Of a stretch of 64,000 nucleotides of DNA, positions 18,593-30,500 are shown piece by piece. The DNA comes from Marchantia polymorpha subsp. ruderalis (Eukaryota > Streptophyta > Marchantiopsida > Marchantiales > Marchantiaceae): positions 12,346,001-12,410,000 of the forward strand of contig AP031358.1 of the NCBI GenBank assembly GCA_037833965.1. Reading direction: 5' to 3'. The notes beneath the pieces are model-generated. The model saw only the letters and a list, made by a program, of their open reading frames with translations, was not told where the DNA came from and ran no database searches. The position numbers and the translations under genes were made by a program. Position 1 is the stretch's first letter. Every line of letters begins with the position of its first letter.

Positions 18593-21424
18593 ATGGGACT
18601 GGGAAGGAGTGAGACGAGTCACACCGAGGGCATTGTCGACCCTAGTGACTGTCACGAAGTACAACTCAGTCCCGGCAAGCGCTTGAAGGTATCAAGCGCA
18701 GTGAGAGGAGATGAGCTAAGGAAAGTACAGGCATTCCTTAGCCATTATGTCGACGTCTTCGCCTGGAAGATCGAAGACATGAAGGGGATACCTGCACGGT
18801 ATGGGGAACACCGTATCGATTTACTAGACGACTCAGTACCCATACGACAGCGCCAGTATCGCCTCAACCCAAAATACTCCTTGCTAGTTAAAGAGGAGAT
18901 AGATAAGTACTTGAGCGCTGGTATTATTTACCCTGTGCTCAGCAGTGAGTGGGTGTCGCCGATTGTTATCGTACCCAAGAAGTTGACGGGTAAGATACGA
19001 GTGTGTCAGGATTTCCGGAAGTTGAATGCAGCAACACGCAAGGATCATCACCCGTTACCATTCACGGATGCCATTCTAGACCATGTCGCAGGACATGAAT
19101 GTTATAGCTTCCTGGATGGGTTCTCAGGTTACAATCAGGTGTCTATCCGTGAACAAGACAAGGATAAAACTACGTTCACAACCGACTGGGGAACTTACGC
19201 ATACCACAAGATGCCCTTCGGTCTGTGCAACGCGCCTGCCACCTTTCAACGGATGATGACCAATATCTTTCAGGAACAACTGAGGAAGTTCCTGGAAATA
19301 TTCATAGATGACTTCTGTGTCTTTGGGAAGCGGTCTGAACACCTAAGTCACTTGAAGCAGACCTTCGATAAATGTAGAGAGAGCAGTTTATCACTGCATC
19401 CCGAGAAGTGCTTTTTCTTTATGACTAGTGGGATCTTGTTGGGTCATCGGGTCTCGGCAGACGGCATTGCGGTGGACATCGAGAAGGTCAAGGTTATACT
19501 CGAGCTTGAGCCACCCACGAATCTAAGAGAGCTGCGAGCATTCCTGGGTCATGTGGGCTACTACCGAAGATTCATACACCTGTATGCAATACTGGCGGCG
19601 GACCTGACCAAGTTGTTGAAGAAGGACGAGCCTTATGCTTGGGGTGCGAACAAGCAGTCAGCATTTGAGACTCTTAAAGCGAAACTCACGACTGCTCCCG
19701 TACTAAGGAGTCCAGACTGGAATCGACCATTCCATGTTTACGTTGACACCTCGGCATTCGCCATCGGTGTAGTACTGAGTCAAAAGGATGACAACAAAAA
19801 GGACTACCCGATCTACTTCGCGAGCCGACAGCTGTCTCTAGCAGAGCGGAAGTACACCACGACGGAGAGAGAAGCGTTGGGGATGGTGTACTCCTGTAAA
19901 AAGTTCCGTCACTACCTAATCTGCTACGAGTTTGTGTTCCATGTGGACCACTACGCATTGCAACACCTAGTCAAGAAAGCCGACCTATCCGGTCGGATCG
20001 CCAGGTGGGTGTTGTTACTACAAGAGTTCACCTACACAGTCCAGACCAGGAAAGGGGTGCACCACGAAAATGCGGATTACTTGTCCCGATTATGGACCCA
20101 GCCGACAGAGGAGGAATTGGTGGACGATTTTCCAGATGAAGAGTTATTTCAGTTGTCTGCAGGACATGAGTCCCGCTATGCCGAGCTGTATCGATATCTG
20201 CTAACCCTCCAGTGTCCCGAAGGCATGGATTTGGAACAGGGAACTGTCTTTATTCATAAGGCGGGCCCGTACCAACTCCAGCAGGGGGTTTTGTTCAAGA
20301 AGATGGCAGATGAGCGCTTATGCAGATGCCTGGAGGAATCAGAGGTACCAAGAATAGTGAGTGCGATGCATACAGAGGAGGCGGGTGGACACTATGCCAC
20401 CAGGAACACGGTCACAAAGATCCTAAATGCGGGGTATTGGTGGCCGACCATGTTTAAGGATGTTCTCGATTACATCCGCAAGTGCGACAGTTGCCAGAGG
20501 ACGGGGAGACCGACGCCTACAACACGCTGGCCCCTGACTCCCATCATGCCTCTAGCACCTTTCGAAAAGTGGGGCATTGACTTTGTAGGGCCGATACAAC
20601 CAGTGACTAGAAGTACACGAAGGCGCTACATTCTGGTAGCAACAGACTACGCCACCAAAATGGTAGAGGTCAGGGCCACGAGAAGGGATGATGCTGCCAC
20701 AGTGGCAGCATTCTTGTTTGAGTCGATCATCACACGCTACGGATGTCCCTTAGAGCTAGTCAGCGACCGGGGCACGCATTTTCTGAATCAGATCATCGAA
20801 GATCTGACACGGTATTTCCACATCAAGCACCGGAAGACTACACCATACAATCCCAAGGCAAATGGACTGACGGAGAAGTCCAATGGTCTGCTGTGTAAAA
20901 TACTACTCAAAGTCACGGTGAATCACGCTCACGACTGGGATACGAAGCTAGCAGCCGCTCTATGGGCGTACCGCACAGCTGAGAAGATCACGACCAAACA
21001 GACGCCATACTTTCTGGTGTATGGGCAACACCCGATCCTCCCGATCGAATTTGAAGTACCCACCCAACGAACGTTGGATTTGCAGAGGATGGGCGCAGAG
21101 GAGAGTCAGCTCTACAGGTTACAGGAGGTCACGCTGCTGGATGAGAGGAGACGAGACGCCGAAGATCGCACCAGGAAAATCCAGCTCCGCCGAAAGGAGA
21201 GATACGATAAAAAGATCAAACTGGTACTCCTGCAGGCGGGTGATTTGGCATTGCTCTACGACAGCAGGCATGCCAGATTCCCAGGCAAACTGCACCTAAG
21301 GTGGATGGGACCTTACAGGGTTGTCGAAGTCTTCCCGAATGGATCCATCCAACTTGCGGACCTGGCCGGCGATTTGTTAGGCACCCGAGTGAACGGGTGG
21401 CGGTTGAAGAAATACCACATGTGA
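18593..21424 (+). CDS. pol: Family B Pol: reverse transcriptase, RNase H, integrase (943 aa)
   Basis: Pol copies the element RNA into DNA and integrates it. RT spans about residues 85-300, with FIDDF at 237-241 and the conserved MPFGLCNAPATFQR. RNase H begins near 380 (VYVDTSAF, D385). The integrase zinc-binding region (HYATRNTVTKIL to CDSCQ) lies near 600-642. The catalytic residues are D663 (GIDFVGP), D725 (VSDRGTHF) and E761 (NGLTEKS), a D-x35-E spacing. The C-terminus, ending NGWRLKKYHM, shows no chromodomain, which fits the non-chromovirus plant lineages. Whether the ATG at 18593 is used by itself or Pol is made by read-through from Gag cannot be settled here. It looks whole. Confidence 0.95.
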   Translation: MGLGRSETSHTEGIVDPSDCHEVQLSPGKRLKVSSAVRGDELRKVQAFLSHYVDVFAWKIEDMKGIPARYGEHRIDLLDDSVPIRQRQYRLNPKYSLLVKEEIDKYLSAGIIYPVLSSEWVSPIVIVPKKLTGKIRVCQDFRKLNAATRKDHHPLPFTDAILDHVAGHECYSFLDGFSGYNQVSIREQDKDKTTFTTDWGTYAYHKMPFGLCNAPATFQRMMTNIFQEQLRKFLEIFIDDFCVFGKRSEHLSHLKQTFDKCRESSLSLHPEKCFFFMTSGILLGHRVSADGIAVDIEKVKVILELEPPTNLRELRAFLGHVGYYRRFIHLYAILAADLTKLLKKDEPYAWGANKQSAFETLKAKLTTAPVLRSPDWNRPFHVYVDTSAFAIGVVLSQKDDNKKDYPIYFASRQLSLAERKYTTTEREALGMVYSCKKFRHYLICYEFVFHVDHYALQHLVKKADLSGRIARWVLLLQEFTYTVQTRKGVHHENADYLSRLWTQPTEEELVDDFPDEELFQLSAGHESRYAELYRYLLTLQCPEGMDLEQGTVFIHKAGPYQLQQGVLFKKMADERLCRCLEESEVPRIVSAMHTEEAGGHYATRNTVTKILNAGYWWPTMFKDVLDYIRKCDSCQRTGRPTPTTRWPLTPIMPLAPFEKWGIDFVGPIQPVTRSTRRRYILVATDYATKMVEVRATRRDDAATVAAFLFESIITRYGCPLELVSDRGTHFLNQIIEDLTRYFHIKHRKTTPYNPKANGLTEKSNGLLCKILLKVTVNHAHDWDTKLAAALWAYRTAEKITTKQTPYFLVYGQHPILPIEFEVPTQRTLDLQRMGAEESQLYRLQEVTLLDERRRDAEDRTRKIQLRRKERYDKKIKLVLLQAGDLALLYDSRHARFPGKLHLRWMGPYRVVEVFPNGSIQLADLAGDLLGTRVNGWRLKKYHM

Positions 21425-21446
21425 GTGTTCGCGTGGGCGCTCACAA

Positions 21447-21461
21447 TTGAGGAGGGGGGCA
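21447..21461 (+). other. Polypurine tract (family B)
   Basis: TTGAGGAGGGGGGCA immediately before the 3' LTR start TGTGGTACC at 21462. The same tract is present in family A (minus strand, 55633-55647). Confidence 0.85.
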
Positions 21462-21760
21462 TGTGGTACCCCACTTTTGGCAATTTTGAGGAAATTAAAA
21501 CATTTTTGGAAAACTGTACCCTGGCAGCATTGTAAATAGCCTTCGGTACATCAAAACAGAGTGAATTCGGAAGATCGCGGGGATTCTCGAGGGATCTTGT
21601 AGAATCTGGGATTTGGGGTGCCGCAGTAAGGACAGGCACCACCCTCCCTGCGAGCTCTGCAGTTAGGATCTCTACGGCGCAAGGCGCAAAACCCGCCTTC
21701 GGAGGTTGCGTCCGCGGCTGTAGGGAAACCCTCCATAATTAGGTCAACCCTCAGGCGCCT

Positions 21761-24700
21761 TGTAATAACCCACCAAAGGCTAAAACTGCAGTATGGTGGT
21801 AAAAAGATCGAACCCACAGGGACAGAGGCAACACACAGAGTAAAAGTGTCACATTTAACAGACTTTTGTAGAGTTTGAATTCTAGGCGACTGTCACTCCC
21901 AGAAATACTGCAGTGCTCGACTCGGAGGCTCGACTCGGAGGAGGATCTCAACTCGGAGGATGCTCGGAGGATGCACGGTACAGCGTGGTCACTCAACACA
22001 CACACACACACACACACCTGAAACTGGCAAAAAGCACAACTCGGAGGTCGGTCAGGACCTCCGCTTCGGATTTCAGGAGGAAAGTGTCTCACAAGTTCAC
22101 TCAGAGGTTCTGCAGGTAGTGCCTCCCACTCCGGCTTTTACTGCCCTTCCGCCAGGAACTAGCGGGGGTACCCGGACTGGACTTCCCACTTCGGAACGAA
22201 GCCTCTACGTACGCCGTGGACGTCACCCTCGACTATCACACAAAACGCAGGGAGTGCAGACCCGACTGAGAACTTACTGAAAACACGATCCAGTAACACA
22301 CACACAACCTGAATTACAAACCAAGGTTTACACGAAGTAATGAAACTTCACATTGGCATTCAGGGGAAACTTCCCGTAGGAGTACAATCAGGATATGTCA
22401 CTCGAAGGAGTAAGGGGGAACTGTTCAAGTATCTAACTCGCAGCCGGCTCTGAGCATCAGAAATCACCCGCAGGTGCAGATCCGCACTACTCAAGTCTCT
22501 AACCGGGTACTAGCTCTGAACATTCAGCCGAAGGCCTTCAACTACAACATACGGTAACTTTGCTATGCTGCAGCTTCTCTACGTGGTGCCAGGACCAAAA
22601 TGCACAAACACGCCAAGAAAGTGAGTTCCTGATCTGCACTTCCGAAACTGGAAGAGTCCCAAGGCAAAACGCCTTGATCTACTTTATACCCTCAAAAGAT
22701 CCTAACTAGCACTACGCTATCCTATCTACCACTCGCAGTATCTGCGCGAAACCAAACTACTCTACTGCACTCAGCAGATCCGGTGCTGCGCCTCCTGCGC
22801 GCCGGACTGCTCCGCGTACTATCTCTACCTTGCCAGTCTTCCGACCGGCTGCGTAACCCCAGGCGTCGGAGCGCTGTGGTGACTTCCGACTGCAAGTGCG
22901 CCATAGTGTCGCGCGCACCCGACAAGAAGGTTTCTAATTTTCTCGCCACTCGCCGCCGACTCCGACTGTCACCTTCCGTCAATGCCGCCGCCCGAAGCTC
23001 GAACTCCCTGAGTGTGATCCTCTCTTGGGCTGCCACCTCCCAATGGGTGTATCCTTTTAGACAACGAGTCACCTGTGCCGCCAACTCTCCTCGCGCCCTG
23101 CAGCTGCTCTCCACCTCGGCCAGCTGCATTTCTAATCCCGCACGTTGTGCCCTCAAATCCGAGCACTCGGATTGCAAGTTGCACAACAACTCCTCATCCT
23201 CCTTGCGGGCTCTTTGACTTTCTTCTAAGGCGCGCGTCTGGCGCGCAAGCTCGGCTGCTAGGACTTTGTTCTGTCTCCGCTCCTCCTGCAGTTCCAACTC
23301 GATCTTTGCCCGTATTAGTTCGGCATCCGCCTGACTTTTCGTCGCCGCATCCTCCTTCTGCTGCTGCAAGGCTTGGTACAGCTTCTGGGTGACCGCCAGG
23401 TGTTGTTGGAGGGCGGTGTTCCTTTCCACATATACTTGGCAACTAGAGGCCCACTTTGCCACCTTGATCCTCGTCCTTCGCCTGATAGTCTCCACATAAG
23501 ACTGCGGTTTTAAGGCACTTCCGTATTTGGATGTCTTGCGATCCAGATATCGCAGGAGTGGAACTATCTGTTCGCACAGCACCCCTGTTGGCGTTTTCTG
23601 CACCGAATCCGCTTCCTGCTCTTCCGAGCTCGTATCATCCTCAGTCTCGAGGATTTCAGTCGCCACCGAATCCCTTGGCGACTCCCTGGAACTGTGGCGC
23701 GCAGCAGCTTCTGCTGCGACTGCTGCTCCACTGCCTGCTAAAATATCCAGGGCAGTGGGAGATCCCACTGCTTGAGCCCCTGTTCCGGCTTGATCTTCGG
23801 TTTGTGAAGGGGTCGACGCCGCAGTGACTTTTGTCACTCTTGCACCGCCCGCTTCTGCTGCCTGTCTTTCCGGCGCAATCTGCGCGGAAGGTGTCCTTGC
23901 TGAAGGTGCGTCCGCCGAAGGCGTCCGCACACTGGTCGTTGGCCCCATCCGTCTCGCAGTCGGCGAATCCGGCTGACTCTCTGTTGTCCGACTCGCAGTC
24001 GGCCGACCAGCAGTTGTCCGACTGGGAGTCGGATACACCCTGCGCGTCTTGACTCCACTTGGCCTGCTTGTTGGGGGCGTTCTTCCAGAAGTGCCTTCCG
24101 CCGAAGACGACCCTTTGAGGATTGTTGGCTCGTCAGCCAAACTCTCTTCTGCTTCCGGCCTGCTGTCCGGTTCAACGCGCCGTTCAGTTGGCCTTCCTTC
24201 CGCTTGTCGACCTTCAGTCATCCGACTCGCAGTCGGCCGGCTGTCAGTCCGTCCATCTCCTCCCGAAGGCCGTGGTGCCTTCTGTGCAGAGGTATCTGCC
24301 GTCTTCCCTAGAATCTGAGCGATTATCTCTTCCTGTGTGAGATTCCGCCGGGTCGGAGTTCGCCTGGTCTCCTCAGTAACAGTTGGCATTTTGCGTGCCC
24401 TCTGTTTTGGTCGACTGTGAGGCTCGGGGGTGGGCCGACCACGAGTCGGCGCAGCTGGCACTTCCGGCTGCCTGTCCTCAGGTCTCTCATCCCACTTTCG
24501 CTTTCGCGGAATGAGCTCGCTTCGACGTTCTTCTGCTGCTCTTGCTGGGGCCGGAGCCGGAGGCGTACTGGCAGGTTCCTCGTCCGGATCTGTGTCTACT
24601 TCGGCCTCCCTCGAATATCTTCCTGGATAAGTCCGGGTCAGCTGCGGAAATCGAGTTTTCTCAGCATTTGTCAAACATCCCATCGCCCGGTAAAACACGA

Positions 24701-26634
24701 TTAAGTAAGGCGATAGATGATTGAGGGTTCCTCCCTTCTCTTCTTGCGCATGTTGGCGCGTCACCTTCCACAGGAGCCGTGCCCAATGCACCGGAGCTCC
24801 TGACAGCACTAGCTCCACGAACTCTACCTGCCAACCATGCATGTAAGCGGTCTTGGTCGGCTGCAATATCTGCAGCAATGCCGTCGCGACATTTCTCCGC
24901 AATCGATCCTTGTAATCCCGTGTCCGGAAACCGTTCTTGGGATGTCTGGCCACTTTGAAGAGCTCATTGTAAGAGACTTCTTCCTCCTGGGACACCTTCA
25001 CGCTATCGGCCTCGAAGAGGAGATCCCCTTCCTCGCCGGCACACCTGCCCAACACCTGCGCCCAATTGCAAATGTCCCATCTCTCTGGGTGTGGGCGAAA
25101 TCCGCGAGAAGGCTTGTGTCTCTCCTGCAGATACTCGCGCACCATCTCCGGACATGTCCAATTCCACCCCCATAGGAGAAAATCGAGCTTCAACCTCAAC
25201 AGCACATCTTGAAATGCGCGTAGACCGATCTGCGGCACCCTGAGTGGAGACACTCGCAGCTGGGGAACCTTCGACATTGCGTTGCCTGCACACACACAAA
25301 CGTTCTCCCTTTCGCTCGCTCTCTCACAATCGCCACTGTGCGTCGGCCACTCAAGCACTGACTGCTCACTCTCTCTGCGCTCGTTCAAGATCGCTACTCA
25401 CAATTCTTTCAAGGTCCGCCAAGATCCTTGCGCAACTCGTCTCCGCACTCTCTACTCTCACTGCAGGTCGCTCCGCCCTTGCGCGTAATCTTGGAACTGG
25501 AAATCGCAAAGTCAAGAATGAGAGAATGAGACTGGAGCGCAGTCTTTTCTTCTCCGATTTCAAGAACGTCCAACGTTCTTACTGGTTGCAACGTACGCAG
25601 CCGGCTATACGGCTTAACGGTTCGCCCTTTGCATGCGCGAATTCACGTCTCCGCATTGCGCGCATTCGCATGCTTAAACGTTGAATTCTCCCGCCGCCGC
25701 CACCTTCCGGACTCGAGTCCGCTGCAGGGTATACGTCGGCCCTGTTGTCTTTTCCTAACCCGCCCTTCTCCGGAGGCGTGTCGCCGCTGGTGCGTTCATT
25801 ATCCGTCGGCGCCTTGCTGGAGGCGCACATCCAGCCGGAGCGAATTACGCCGGCGCGCAGTCGTACCGCCTATTTTGTCCTTTATGCCTCGTCCGTTGCT
25901 GCCAGCGCATATCCGTCAGCGCAACTCATGCCAGCGCATCCGGCCGTCAGCGCCACGTCGGAGGCGTACATCCGACCGGCGCTTTCCTTCCATGAACAGC
26001 CGCCAAGGGCGCTTCCGACTCTGAGTTGGTTTCCTCCTGTGAGCGCGTGATTCCGCCGAAGGTGCATCGCCGAGGGCGTACGGGAATCCTTTCCGGCTGT
26101 GAACCCTAGCGCGAACGGCGCATGTCCGGCTACGAGTTTTCCGACGCTCATAACTTCTCCATTCCTGATCCATCTCCGGCGCTCTTGGACTCGTTAGAAC
26201 GAGCGTCCCGAGCTCTTTCTAATGCAACTTCAACCAACTGGATCTACCGTGTATCCCGATTGTTATGAAGGTTTTCCCTTTCCGCGCTAGCGGCGCTTCG
26301 CCGAAGGCGCACTCATGGTCGGATGCCTTTAGAGGTCCGGGCCCTTCTCCTGACGTCTTTAGCAAAACCTCCTCCTGAGGTGTCTGCGCCGGAAGCGTAG
26401 CTTCCTTATACGCTAGAGGCGCGTGAGTAGAGACACCTCAAAAAGGAGCTTTTGCCGAAGGCGCCGAAGACGTTGGCGTTGGTACATCCGACTACGTGAT
26501 TCTTTGTGCCCTCGTGACGATCTCATCAATCCACTCTATTTAGCGTACCCTTCTCTAGCTACAAACACTGCTTTGGTACTAGTTTTCTAAAATTGTTTAA
26601 ATTCTGCAAAAAAAACAAAAAGTGTGTTACCACA
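21761..26634 (-). repeat. Solo LTR of family A (copy A-2) with perfect 5-bp target duplication
   Basis: 4,874 bp, from TGTAATAACCC to GTTACCACA, flanked by CGCCT at 21756-21760 and 26635-26639. This fixes the exact ends of the family A LTR. A solo LTR is the usual product of LTR-LTR recombination. It retains the whole LTR ORF, TATA box, hairpin and inverted repeat. It differs from A-1 and A-4 at scattered sites, so it is from a somewhat older insertion. Confidence 0.95.
22722..25388 (-). CDS. LTR-encoded coiled-coil protein in solo LTR A-2 (about 850-890 aa)
   Basis: The same protein as at 51723-54296: conserved N-terminal domain (LDFLLWGWNWTCPEMVREYL, then RTRDYKDRLRRN and GGTLNHLSPYLIVFYRA), P/S/T/R-rich middle, acidic patch, long coiled coil and basic tail. 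The frame is open from 25388; the Met shared with the other copies (MSKVPQL) lies about 35 residues in. The longer N-terminus depends on CA-repeat length and is less likely to be the real start. An open frame inside a solo LTR means a coding unit separated from gag-pol. No function is known to me. Confidence 0.75.
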   Translation of the reverse strand: MNERRESEQSVLEWPTHSGDCERASERENVCVCAGNAMSKVPQLRVSPLRVPQIGLRAFQDVLLRLKLDFLLWGWNWTCPEMVREYLQERHKPSRGFRPHPERWDICNWAQVLGRCAGEEGDLLFEADSVKVSQEEEVSYNELFKVARHPKNGFRTRDYKDRLRRNVATALLQILQPTKTAYMHGWQVEFVELVLSGAPVHWARLLWKVTRQHAQEEKGGTLNHLSPYLIVFYRAMGCLTNAEKTRFPQLTRTYPGRYSREAEVDTDPDEEPASTPPAPAPARAAEERRSELIPRKRKWDERPEDRQPEVPAAPTRGRPTPEPHSRPKQRARKMPTVTEETRRTPTRRNLTQEEIIAQILGKTADTSAQKAPRPSGGDGRTDSRPTASRMTEGRQAEGRPTERRVEPDSRPEAEESLADEPTILKGSSSAEGTSGRTPPTSRPSGVKTRRVYPTPSRTTAGRPTASRTTESQPDSPTARRMGPTTSVRTPSADAPSARTPSAQIAPERQAAEAGGARVTKVTAASTPSQTEDQAGTGAQAVGSPTALDILAGSGAAVAAEAAARHSSRESPRDSVATEILETEDDTSSEEQEADSVQKTPTGVLCEQIVPLLRYLDRKTSKYGSALKPQSYVETIRRRTRIKVAKWASSCQVYVERNTALQQHLAVTQKLYQALQQQKEDAATKSQADAELIRAKIELELQEERRQNKVLAAELARQTRALEESQRARKEDEELLCNLQSECSDLRAQRAGLEMQLAEVESSCRARGELAAQVTRCLKGYTHWEVAAQERITLREFELRAAALTEGDSRSRRRVARKLETFLSGARDTMAHLQSEVTTALRRLGLRSRSEDWQGRDSTRSSPARRRRSTGSAECSRVVWFRADTASGR

Positions 26635-27566
26635 CGCCTTGACCAAGTTAGGATCCCGTTGGAAAGAGCTCGACGCACTGATTCCAACGAGCCCAAGAAC
26701 GCTTGGAACGGATGAGGACTTAGGGAGTTATCGCTATTGGAAGAAACGGAGGCGGTCGCCTACGGCGGAAGGAGTTCGCCACCGGCGCGAATTCCGCCTA
26801 CGCGGAAGGGGGAATCAAGTTTTGTCCTATGCGCGGACGAAGGCGTTCGCCTGTGCACAGGCGAAGTAGGGTTAGGGGAGGCGCGAAGTCTGCCTACGCA
26901 CAGGCGCTTCGGCGTCGGCGGAAAATCCGCCTTGGGCCCTAGAAATGCGCCTTGTGAGGTAGAAAGTGTACGGCGCCTTCCGCGCCAGCGCGGCGCCGCG
27001 TACGTCGGAAGAGCCGCCAGAGTAATCAAATCGGTACGGACCATGCGGACGGGAAGGGTGGATGCGCTCTTGGACGGACGGAGTTGCGGCGGCGGAAGCG
27101 CCGACGAAGAGACAAGGAACGGACAGACTGGACGGAGACGGCTGACCACGGTCAACGCCTTCCGCGCCAGCGCGACGTAGCGCACGGAATTCGCCTGCGC
27201 ACAGGCGAACGCCTGTGCACAGGAGGATGAAGTTCCGCACCGGCGGAGAATCCGCCGAGGCTCCTGCCTGCGCACAGGCAGGAGTTGAACTTTTGTCCGA
27301 CATGCGGACACACGCGTCAAGGCAGAGGGGGATTGGCCGAGGGGCGGTACAAACAAGTGTACCGCGCAAGGCGGAAAACTCGCCTTCGGCGCTACGCCCC
27401 CATGTCCGCAGGGTAATACGCTCGCGGAGTTCAAATCCGCCAATTCGAGCGTGAGAGTTTAATCGACGACGGCGGAGCGTGAAGCCGCGCGTGAGAGCGA
27501 AGACCGTTTCAGCGTACAGCCGGCGCGGCCATCAAGTGAGACGTTCTTCACGAGCAAGAGCCGACC

Positions 27567-30500
27567 ATGACCTTCGACCGGGCGGCGGAGAACGTCCCAT
27601 TCTTGAATTCGCGATTCCAATCTCTTGTGCGCGCTGCGCGCATCCATCTGCTGGCTGCGGAACATTCTCGACGTCGTCGCACAGGAGATTTCTTGTTGAT
27701 TGAGGGAGAAGTGAGTGCGCGTGATTTGGAATTGAGGGCGATTAGAGTTTGCCGAGAGAGAAAGAAACCCGGGCGGTGCGGAAGTAGAATGAGCGGGCGA
27801 GCGAACCCCAGGAACGCAATGACGAGACCGAGCAGATTGCGGATGGTGCCACTTCGCCTACCGCAGAACGGGCTGCGCGCTTTTGAGGAGCGCTTAATAG
27901 CAAGAAAGCTCGATTTCTTGCTATGGGGATGGAATTACATCTGTGCGAATATGGTGCGCGAGTGGCTAGAGCCACAGGAACCACCCTCGCGCGGATTGCG
28001 TCCGCATGTTGACCGGTGGACAGTCCAAGATTGGGCGCAGGCGTTGGGAAGATGTGCTGGCATGCCAGGGCATCTCCTTTTCGACAGTGAGAGCATCAAG
28101 GTGACCAAGCAAGAAGAGGCGCAATTTGTGGAGCTGTTCAAGACCGGAAGGTCTACCAAGAATGGGTACAGGACCCGTGATTACAAGGATCGATTTCGCC
28201 GGACTTTGTCCGCGGCGCTGATGCAATTACTGCAGCCGCACCGCGCCTGCTACATCACATTGTGGCAGGTCTCTTTTGTGGAGTGCGTCATCGAGGGAAC
28301 TCCAATTCACTTGGCGAGCATCCTGCACAGGGTGATGCGACAGCACGCGTTTGAGGAGAAGGGGGGAACTCTAAACCATCTTTCTCCTTTCCTCATCAAT
28401 TTTTATCGACAGCGGAATTGTTTGACAGCGGCGGAGCTTGAACATTTTCCGCCATTGTCCATCGACCATCCCGGGAAGTATGTGCGGGAGAACGAGGTTG
28501 ACACTGATGCAGAGGAGTCACCGACTTCTACCCCATCAAGACGGAGGGACGAAGGGAGACACACTCCTGCAGCACGAGTGCCGCGGAAGCGGCGATGGAG
28601 GGAAGAGTCTGAAGAGGAGCAGCATCAAGAACCCTCTGCTCCCATTCGACCGCGGCCGCTGTGCGAGCCATACAGCCGGCCGAAGCAGAAGGCACGCAGA
28701 CTGGTGTTACCAGCCGACAGTGCGGACACGGCGACGATTGCGACGGAGATCGGAAGTGCGTCGCCAGAAAGGCAGGATGAAGCGCGGACGACCGCAGGAG
28801 CAACGGGCCACGCTGCAACCTCGACGGGAGAAAGGCCGCCTACGGGCCAAGGGCCTCCGGAGTTACCACGTGCGATGCGGACAGATGTTCCGTTTGCGCA
28901 CAGACGAGCCTCCGCGGACGGACGAGCCTCCGCGGACCGGCGAACACAAGTGGACGTGGATCTACGCTTACGCGTGGGAAGGAGCAGTCCGCCTGTGCAC
29001 AGGCGCTCACCTGTGCACAGGTCGCCTGTGCACAGGATGCCTCCACACGTGCCGCCTGTGCACAGGCAAGAATCACCCCCGTTCCAACGTAGGAAGGGGA
29101 AGGAGCCGGCGGAAGAACCGCCTACGAGACACCGGCCCTCGGGGCCAGACCCTCCGGCGCACCACGCGCCGCAATTTGCGCCTTCGGCGCCAGGGCCTTC
29201 GAGCCGAGGAGATACGAGCAGAGAGCGTGCGGAGGCCGCACCATCGGCGGGAAGTCCGCCGATAGATGCGCCTTCGGCGGTAGGACCTATAGGCCAAGGA
29301 ACATCGGGCGTGCGGCCCCCGGCCATGTCGCCTTCGGCAATAGATGTCCGCGGCGCTACGCCTGCGACGGACAAGGCGCCGGCAAATGCGCCTGCGCACG
29401 GGCCGGGCACAGCCCCCACGGACCGATCAAGGGAGCAGCAGACGGAGGAGCGGAGTGACTGTCCGCGGGATGAAATTTCGATGCGCGGTGCGCAATCAAA
29501 CCCCGCGCAGTCACCCTCCGCTCGATCGCCTTCGGCGACGGACGACGGCGGCAGAGAGGATGCGGTAGACAATCAACAAGCGAGAGACGGGGATGCCGCA
29601 CGGGTACATTCGCCTTCCGCCTTAGACATTTTGGCGACGAGCAGCGAGGCTGCAGCCGTGCCTTCGCAGGCAGCACACGTCGATGACGTGCAGCCCCACT
29701 CGGGGCAGTCGCCGACGCAATCAATGGCGACTGAAATTCTCCACTCGGATGATGACGACGGAGGCTCCACGGAAGAAATGTCAGGAGCAGAAGACACCGA
29801 GGAGGAGGAGGAGGAAATTGTTGGAGCGCCGGCGGCGGCGCTCTCTGAGCAGGTGATTCCGTTGCTGCGGTACTTGGATCGCAAGGTCGATAAATACGCC
29901 GACCCACTCCAGCCGGGATCTTACATCGAGTTAGTGCGCAGGCGGACTCGCACTAAAGTCCACACCAGCAAGCTATTAGCTAGAGTGGACCAGGAGTTGA
30001 AGGAATTGAAGGAGAAGCATGCGTGCTTGTGGGGTCAGTACAAGCTTAATCAGAAATTCTACAAGCACTCCGAGAAGATGAAGGATGAGAAACTGGGCGA
30101 GCTCACTAAGGAGCAGGTGAAGGTCAAGGAAGCACTCAACTCTGAGCAGGCCCAGAATCGGATTTTGTCAGAGGAGCTCGTGCGACAGACGCGGTTGTTG
30201 GAACAATGTCAGCTCGCACGGCAGGCGGATGAAGAGTTAATCCGCAGGTTACAGTCAGAGTGTGGCGAATTGAGAGCGCAACGTGCTGAAGCCGAATCGC
30301 AATTAGTGATAATTGAAGAGGATCGCAGGAAGGAGGCGGATCGCACGAAGGTGGAGACGGCGAGGCGAGTCGCCCACTGTCTCAAGGGCTACGCCCACTG
30401 GGAAGTGAAGGCGCAGGAGAAACTCACACTGCGTGAGTTTGAATTGCGCGCAGCCGGGTTGTTGTCAGGCGACAGTAGGAGTCGGCGGAAGGTAGCGAAG

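Larger units (their letters stand above)
15666..21461 (+). mobile_element. Family B Ty3/gypsy element (plus copy), internal region, looks whole
   Basis: A complete internal region: 22-bp spacer, tRNA-Asp-type primer site, gag-pro frame, pol frame and polypurine tract, with no break seen. The element's 5' LTR sequence lies in pieces because other elements have inserted there. Its 3' LTR starts at 21462 and hosts a solo A LTR. Family B is closest to family A and distantly related to C. Confidence 0.92.

Noticed and set aside
21100-21424. A chromodomain at the C-terminus of the B integrase
   Set aside because: The tail resembles other integrase ends (NGWRLKKYHM) and shows no chromodomain aromatic cage pattern.
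28625-29572. Long antisense frames opposite the B LTR ORF (315 aa here, similar ones near 37888-38793 and 48758-49618)
   Set aside because: They mirror the Pro/Arg/Ser-rich GC-rich sense frame, lack any domain, and change with palindrome copy number. Codon composition explains them.
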